In this document: in pieces, positions 62,280-64,000 of the stretch
Layout of the letters: each line of letters begins with the position of its first letter
Numbering within the stretch: the stretch's first letter is position 1
Assembly: GCA_050176585.1 (NCBI GenBank)
Contig: JBFXHX010000010.1
Location: 1-64,000, forward strand
Direction: 5' to 3'
DNA: 64,000 nucleotides
DNA from: CAYYWP01 sp050176585
GTDB lineage: Bacteria > Desulfobacterota > Binatia > HRBIN30 > CADEER01
Made by a program: the position numbers and the translations under genes
Notes under the pieces: generated by a model
What the model was told of the DNA's origin: nothing
What the model saw: only the letters and a program-made list of their open reading frames with translations
Databases searched by the model: none

Positions 62280-63200
62280 ATGAGTACGATCAAGATCGGC
62301 ATCGGTTTCGGCACCGCTCGAGTAGAGATGCCAACCCCCCAACAAATTTGTGCCTACGCCGAACACGCCGAGGATCTGGGGATTGATTCCGTATGGCTCT
62401 CCGACCGGGTGGTGGGCGCGCAGCTCGACATCGTGGCGGTGATGGCACTGTTCGCGGCGCGTACGAAACGCATCAAGATGGGGCCGAGCGTGATGACCCT
62501 ACCGGCGCACCATCCGGTGCACGTCGCGCGCAGCTACGCCACGCTGGATTACCTCTCGGGTGGCTGCCGGCGAGTGATCATGGCCGTGGGCATCGGGAAC
62601 GATCCACACGAATGCCTGGCCGTCGGCATTCCGCCAGACGAGCGCGGGGCGCGCATGGAGGAAGGCGTGGCCGTGCTGCGCAAGCTCTGGTCGGCGCCGA
62701 ACGTGACGCACCGCGGCCGCTACTACCAGTTCGAAGACGTGACCATCGAGCCACGGCCGGCGCACGGTCCGCTGGACGTGTGGATCGGCGGGCGCAGCGA
62801 CGTCGCCTTGAAGCGGGTGGCGCGCTACGGCGACGGCTGGTTCCCGTCATTCGTCACCCCGGCGGAGTTTCGCGACGGCATGCAACGTATGAACGCGTAC
62901 GCCGCGGGCTACGGCCGCGCCATTGACCCGCGCGAGGCCGGCGTCCTGTTGCCCTCCTACGTCACCGACGACCGCGGCCGCGCGGATGCGCTGCTGCGTC
63001 AGCTCAGCGACACGTTCAAGGTGCCGCCGGACGGCATGTCGCTGAGCGCGGCGATCGGCCCGGCGAGCGCGTGCGCGGCGAAATTGCGGGAGTTCGTCGA
63101 AGCTGGGTGCACGAAGTTCGTCTTGTTCCCGTTCTGCGCGGCCAACGAGCTCGTGGAGCAGATCGAGATCTACGCGCGCGACATCATGCCGCGCGTATGA
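62280..63200 (+). CDS. LLM-class F420-dependent oxidoreductase-like protein
   Basis: A 306-residue luciferase-like protein of the shorter branch that includes F420-dependent oxidoreductases. It opens IKIGIGFGTARVEMPTPQQI, with LGIDSVWLSDRV, RIKMGPSVMTLPAHHPV, the LDYLSGGCRRVIMAVGIG strand, and RPAHGPLDVWIGGRSDVALKR (core WIGGRS), all typical. GAGGAGA lies 5 nt before the ATG at 62280. The cofactor, F420 or FMN, cannot be decided from sequence alone. Substrate unknown. Confidence 0.82.
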   Translation: MSTIKIGIGFGTARVEMPTPQQICAYAEHAEDLGIDSVWLSDRVVGAQLDIVAVMALFAARTKRIKMGPSVMTLPAHHPVHVARSYATLDYLSGGCRRVIMAVGIGNDPHECLAVGIPPDERGARMEEGVAVLRKLWSAPNVTHRGRYYQFEDVTIEPRPAHGPLDVWIGGRSDVALKRVARYGDGWFPSFVTPAEFRDGMQRMNAYAAGYGRAIDPREAGVLLPSYVTDDRGRADALLRQLSDTFKVPPDGMSLSAAIGPASACAAKLREFVEAGCTKFVLFPFCAANELVEQIEIYARDIMPRV

Positions 63201-63235
63201 GGGCTGAAGCCGGAACGGCGGCGCGGCGCTGATGC

Positions 63236-64000
63236 CTACTCCAACCGGCGGGCCAGCGCCAGCACCGTATCGATGTACGCGTCGGAGTGGTTGTAGCTCC
63301 AGATCACCCGTCGCCGGGCGTCCGGACTGAGCCCCGGCCGCCACCCATGCGCGCGGAGGTAGTTGGCCGCCGAAGCAATCGCGTCCGCGGCATCGTAGAG
63401 GCTCACGCGCCCATCGCCATTGCCGTCCACGGCGAAGCGCAGATAACTCGAGGGAAGGAACTGCGGCAGGCCAAATGCGCCAGCGTTGGAGCCGCGGATC
63501 GCGAACGGATGGATGCCGTTCGCCGCCGCGATCTGCAGTGCGGCGGCGACCTCCGGGTAGAAGGTCCGCTCCAGCTCGCGCGCGCGGTCGCGCACGCGCG
63601 CGGCGATCGCTGCGTGGCGGTGCCGCGGCACGCCGGCGCTGTGACGGGCGATGTTCCAGCGCACGTTGGCGGGGTCGTTGGCCATCGCGAGCTTGGCGAC
63701 CTGTGCGAGCACGAACCGCTGGCCGGTGTTGCGACCGCACTGCGTCTCGACGTGGAGAATGGCGGCGACCACGCTGGCCGCTACCCCGTACCGCCGCTCC
63801 GACGCGCGCAAGGCGCGATCGTGCTCGGCGCGACACTCGCGCGCACGCCGCACGCTGTCGGCGCGCAGAAATCCGCGATACAGCGACGCGCGCTCGCGCG
63901 GGTACAGGGAAAACGCCAAACCGCGAAACGGATCCATACGCGGGTCGCTGAACAGCCGCCGCAGCCGATCCGCGTCGTGACCGTCCGCGGCCAAGCGGCC
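63236..64000 (-). CDS. MltB-type lytic murein transglycosylase, 5' end outside window
   Basis: The C-terminal 254 residues of a membrane-bound or periplasmic lytic transglycosylase that cleaves peptidoglycan glycan strands, leaving 1,6-anhydro ends. The catalytic glutamate lies in ILHVETQCGRNTG. GSNAGAFGLPQFLPSSYLRF and the DGRVSLYDAADAIASAANYL region are MltB/SLT_2 signatures. The frame stays open to the window edge, and the only in-window start candidate is a TTG without support, so the N-terminus and signal peptide lie beyond 64000. Confidence 0.88.
   Translation of the reverse strand, partial: GRLAADGHDADRLRRLFSDPRMDPFRGLAFSLYPRERASLYRGFLRADSVRRARECRAEHDRALRASERRYGVAASVVAAILHVETQCGRNTGQRFVLAQVAKLAMANDPANVRWNIARHSAGVPRHRHAAIAARVRDRARELERTFYPEVAAALQIAAANGIHPFAIRGSNAGAFGLPQFLPSSYLRFAVDGNGDGRVSLYDAADAIASAANYLRAHGWRPGLSPDARRRVIWSYNHSDAYIDTVLALARRLE

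Overview
The window is a GC-rich stretch from a draft genome. Two runs of exactly 100 Ns (5558-5657 and 25411-25510) are scaffold joins, and each cuts through genes. The gene content is chromosomal: translation, heme and siroheme biosynthesis, recombination and cysteine synthesis genes sit beside an exopolysaccharide locus. No insertion sequence, integrase, CRISPR array, rRNA or tRNA was seen. F420/FMN-type oxidoreductases, several secreted Pro/Thr-linked proteins with EF-hand (dockerin-like) modules, and a MYXO-CTERM-like surface tail suggest a deep-branching Deltaproteobacteria/Desulfobacterota relative such as Candidatus Binatota. That assignment is inference only.

Layout. 1-12.2 kb: methylglyoxal synthase, an amidohydrolase, a PHP/PolX-like protein whose polymerase catalytic aspartates are gone, a previously unlisted 38-residue microprotein gene with a perfect Shine-Dalgarno, gap-broken alpha/beta hydrolase and MetE-like genes, a heme-oxygenase-fold protein, an EamA protein, a DDN-like protein, a dockerin-bearing serine hydrolase and secreted proteins. 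12.2-14.6 kb: two secreted or surface proteins. 14.7-28.8 kb: a minus-strand exopolysaccharide locus. Read in its own direction it encodes a NusG/RfaH-like antiterminator, Wza, Wzz, an ExeA-type ATPase (gap), a CpsD-like protein without Walker A, a polyprenyl-phosphate sugar transferase, a Wzy/WaaL-like polymerase or ligase, GT2 and a sulfotransferase. After a 250-bp break come a Wzx flippase, an epimerase, GT4 and a second GT2. Many of these genes overlap by 1-4 nt.

29.4-38.6 kb: an amidase, gatCAB, cysK, then a two-gene unit. The first gene encodes a secreted beta-propeller with two dockerin-like modules. The second encodes a cohesin-like protein with a MYXO-CTERM-like anchor. 38.6-45.4 kb: infA, then a compact minus-strand heme/siroheme operon (precorrin-2 dehydrogenase, hemX/ccsA-like, hemA, hemC, cobA-hemD fusion, hemB). 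45.5-53.2 kb: a DsbA-like thiol oxidoreductase and an AddB/AddA-type helicase-nuclease pair. 53.3-64 kb: alpha/beta hydrolase, 6-phosphogluconolactonase, SDR, AsmA-like protein, methyltransferase, two luciferase-like monooxygenases, a glycine-rich RRM protein and an MltB-type lytic transglycosylase running off the end.

The most interesting candidate system is the linked cohesin-like/dockerin-like surface pair at 35.5-38.6 kb, with a third dockerin-like module on the serine hydrolase at 9.4-10.8 kb. Also notable are the catalytically dead PolX, the microprotein gene, REP-like palindromes at three intergenic sites, and GC hairpins without T-tracts just after stop codons.
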